From assembly GCA_003505715.1 (NCBI GenBank), contig DNXU01000408.1, positions 2,803 through 9,726 on the forward strand: a DNA stretch of 6,924 nt, in the 5' to 3' direction. The notes below the pieces were generated by a model that saw only the letters and a program-made list of their open reading frames with translations, searched no databases and was not told the DNA's origin. Both the position numbers and the translations under genes were made by a program. Of this stretch, positions 5,541 through 6,924 are shown piece after piece. Position 1 is the stretch's first letter. Each line of letters begins with the position of its first letter. The DNA comes from Cyanobacteria bacterium UBA8803. Lineage in GTDB: Bacteria; Cyanobacteriota; Cyanobacteriia; Cyanobacteriales; Coleofasciculaceae.

Positions 5541-5625
5541 ACTTTTCAAAACAAGCTTTGGCGTTGCGACTGTAGGTATCGTAACTACTCAGTATATTGT
5601 CGAGTACCAACCTAATTTCGTTTGA
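5530..5625 (+). CDS. Doubtful 31-residue small ORF
   Basis: An ATG at 5530 opens 31 codons ending in TGA. The peptide begins MYFLLFKTSFGVATVGIV and has a hydrophobic first half that could form a short membrane segment. A weak purine-rich GAGTGGG sits before the start. It does not match the small photosystem or cytochrome b6f subunits I know. It overlaps the T run of the possible DUF1815 terminator. A frame this short can easily occur by chance. Confidence 0.15.
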   Translation: MYFLLFKTSFGVATVGIVTTQYIVEYQPNFV

Positions 5626-5747
5626 ATCAGACAGGTCTTTGATTACGAGGCTGCATTGATATTTTTATACTAAATCTTAATAGTGGAGAATGGGGAATAA
5701 GAATAAGCTAGGCATTGCCAACTATTGCTTACAACAAAGAAGGTATA

Positions 5748-5779
5748 TCTCTTTCCCCCTCTCCCTTTCCCTATTCCCC
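5748..5779 (-). repeat. Pyrimidine tract with G-quadruplex pattern in the pdhA 3' UTR
   Basis: Thirty-one of 32 bases are pyrimidine on the plus strand. On the pdhA sense strand this reads as G runs of 4, 3, 3 and 5 with loops AATA, AAA and AGA, starting 4 nt after the stop codon. It fits the G3+N1-7 quadruplex rule. Part of it (CCCTATTCCCC) matches the heptamer array beside the porin stop codon. Confidence 0.7.
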
Positions 5780-5783
5780 GGTT

Positions 5784-6818
5784 TCAATTATCATCAGCGA
5801 AAACGTAGCGGTAAAGCTCGCTCGGTTCCGGCTCTGGGCTTTCTTCAGCAAATTTTACTGCCTCATCAATCGTACTCTGAACTTGGCGATCAATAGCTGT
5901 GAGTTCATCGCTGCTGGCTAGATTTTGCTCAATGAGGTAGGCGGCAAGCTTCTTGATCGGGTCGCGAGTCAACCAGAATTCCTTCTCTTCTTTAGAGCGA
6001 AGTTCGTCAGGGTCAGCCAGAGAGTGACCTCGGAAGCGATAGGTGAGAGCTTCAATAAGTGTTGGACCTTCTCCAGCACGAGCGCGGGCGATCGCTTCTT
6101 GAGCAGCCGCTCGTACCGCCAGTACGTCCATGCCATCTACTTCGACTCCAGCCATGCCAAACACGCTCGCTTTTTTGTAAATCTCCGGCTGAGAGGTCGC
6201 CCGTTCGTGAGCCATGCCAATTGCCCACTTATTGTTTTCCACAATATAGAGGATTGGCAGTTGCCATAAGGCTGCCATATTCAAACATTCAAAAAACTGA
6301 CCGTTATTGCAGGCACCGTCTCCAAAAAAACAGGCGCTTACCTGATCGGCACTAGCATCTCCCAAAGCATCTCGACGGTACTTCGTAGTAAAGGCAGCTC
6401 CCGTGGCCACGGGAATTCCCTCCGCTACAAAAGCATAACCCCCAAGCAAATGATGTTGGGCTGAGAACATGTGCATCGAGCCACCGCGTCCCTTACTACA
6501 ACCCGTGGCTTTACCAAACAGCTCCGCCATCACCTCCCTAGCACTCACCCCTGCACTCAAGGCATGGACGTGATCGCGATAGGTGCTGCATACGTAATCC
6601 TCACCGGGGCGTAATGCCTTAATTACACCAGTTGATACCGCTTCTTGTCCGTTGTACAGGTGGACAAAGCCAAACATTTTACCTCGGTAATACATTTCAG
6701 CGCACTTGTCCTCAAACAAGCGCCCTAGTACCATATCCTCGTACAGCAGCAATCCTTCGTCTTTCGTGATTTGACCTTGCTCAACTTGAAAGTGGGGTAA
6801 AGTTCGTTCCTGAACCAT
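5784..6818 (-). CDS. pdhA: Pyruvate dehydrogenase E1 component, alpha subunit
   Basis: This is the thiamine-diphosphate-dependent E1 alpha subunit, which with E1 beta decarboxylates pyruvate and passes the acetyl group to the E2 lipoyl domain, making acetyl-CoA in the cytoplasm. The 344 residues match the usual family length. Visible signatures are [10 protein letters not shown] (51-60), [10 protein letters not shown] (78-87), [10 protein letters not shown] (109-118), the diphosphate/Mg-binding motif GDG (166-168) with the matching Asn pair in ENNKWAIG (194-201), and the phosphorylation-loop segment [15 protein letters not shown] (260-274), whose Ser266 corresponds to the regulatory serine of mitochondrial enzymes. 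The ATG start gives a normal N-terminus ([10 protein letters not shown]), but no Shine-Dalgarno sequence precedes it, which is common in cyanobacteria. No pdhB follows within the window; pdhA is often separate from pdhB in cyanobacteria. One HIP1 site lies inside. The E1 of branched-chain oxo-acid dehydrogenase is the main alternative but less likely. Confidence 0.95.
   Translation of the reverse strand: MVQERTLPHFQVEQGQITKDEGLLLYEDMVLGRLFEDKCAEMYYRGKMFGFVHLYNGQEAVSTGVIKALRPGEDYVCSTYRDHVHALSAGVSAREVMAELFGKATGCSKGRGGSMHMFSAQHHLLGGYAFVAEGIPVATGAAFTTKYRRDALGDASADQVSACFFGDGACNNGQFFECLNMAALWQLPILYIVENNKWAIGMAHERATSQPEIYKKASVFGMAGVEVDGMDVLAVRAAAQEAIARARAGEGPTLIEALTYRFRGHSLADPDELRSKEEKEFWLTRDPIKKLAAYLIEQNLASSDELTAIDRQVQSTIDEAVKFAEESPEPEPSELYRYVFADDN
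6088..6095. repeat. HIP1 palindrome GCGATCGC
   Basis: Third HIP1 octamer of the window, within the pdhA coding region. Confidence 0.9.
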
Positions 6819-6845
6819 TGTGTTTTGTAGTAATCTTGCAGCAAC

Positions 6846-6851
6846 ACTATA
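6846..6851 (-). promoter_or_regulatory. Candidate -10 element of pdhA
   Basis: TATAGT on the minus strand lies 27 bp before the pdhA ATG and resembles the sigma-70 consensus TATAAT. No good -35 is visible at 17 bp upstream, and other A/T-rich hexamers lie nearby, so this is tentative. Confidence 0.25.
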
Positions 6852-6906
6852 TTGGCATCTTCTGCTGGCGATATAGCATTTCCGCTCTAGGTATACATTA
6901 ATAATT

Positions 6907-6924
6907 CATCCCTCATCCCTCATC
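6907..6924 (-). repeat. GATGAGG heptamer repeat at the right edge
   Basis: The plus strand shows CATCCCT twice then CATC, cut by the window edge. On the minus strand this is the same unit as at 1986-2003, in the opposite orientation. It lies about 90 bp upstream of pdhA and may continue beyond the window. Confidence 0.65.

Larger units (their letters stand above)
5441..5783. other. Convergent spacer between DUF1815 and pdhA genes
   Basis: Both neighbouring genes end into these 343 bp. It contains an imperfect fold (5463-5520) followed by a T run, a doubtful 31-codon reading frame (5530-5625), and a pyrimidine tract (5748-5779) beside the pdhA stop. The stretch from 5626 to 5747 shows nothing I can name apart from a heptamer-like fragment, GAATGGGGAATAAG, near 5688-5701. 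Confidence 0.6.

Noticed and set aside
5925..6355. Overlapping plus-strand frames inside pdhA
   Set aside because: They are antisense to a fully conserved E1 alpha gene and are best explained as chance open frames.
1986..6924. Composite transposon bounded by the inverted heptamer repeats
   Set aside because: There is no transposase or target-site duplication, and the enclosed genes are ordinary chromosomal genes. The heptamers fit dispersed intergenic repeats better.

Overview
The window reads as chromosomal DNA of a cyanobacterium, probably filamentous or multicellular (inferred). The evidence is an SLH-domain/OprB-type outer-membrane porin, two small proteins resembling the cyanobacteria-restricted families DUF2839 and DUF1815, a stand-alone pdhA, three copies of the HIP1 octamer GCGATCGC, and intergenic heptamer repeats of the STRR kind known from cyanobacteria. 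There is no sign of an insertion sequence, phage, CRISPR array, tRNA or rRNA.

Layout. Positions 1-1685 (minus) hold the first 561 codons of a secreted low-complexity protein that runs off the left edge. It has a signal peptide, two beta-rich-looking regions, an Asp-rich stretch, an Asn-rich stretch, exactly 15 Ala-Gly dipeptides, a Lys/Val alternating strand and a Gly-Ser repeat that is still open at the edge. Positions 1686-2123 are a spacer with a strong GC-rich hairpin and two kinds of heptamer repeat. Positions 2124-4121 (minus) encode the porin. A divergent spacer follows, then DUF2839 (4508-4720, plus), a 375-bp leader or spacer with several dyads, and DUF1815 (5096-5440, plus). A convergent spacer of about 340 bp separates it from pdhA (5784-6818, minus), which encodes the E1 alpha subunit of pyruvate dehydrogenase. 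The right edge is again heptamer repeat.

How the genes relate. They do not form an obvious operon. Each appears to be its own transcription unit: the porin and the repeat protein face the same way but are 438 bp apart with a terminator-like hairpin between them. The porin belongs to the cell envelope, the repeat protein is predicted to be exported, pdhA is central metabolism, and the two DUF proteins have no established role.

Most notable: (i) the silk-like repeat protein, whose (Gly-Ala)15 block is coded by a nearly pure hexanucleotide microsatellite and whose C-terminal Gly-Ser region is a 48-bp minisatellite; (ii) both minus-strand genes with a visible 3' end are followed, 3-4 nt after the stop codon, by a sense-strand sequence fitting a four-tract G-quadruplex pattern. 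Function for either is inference.
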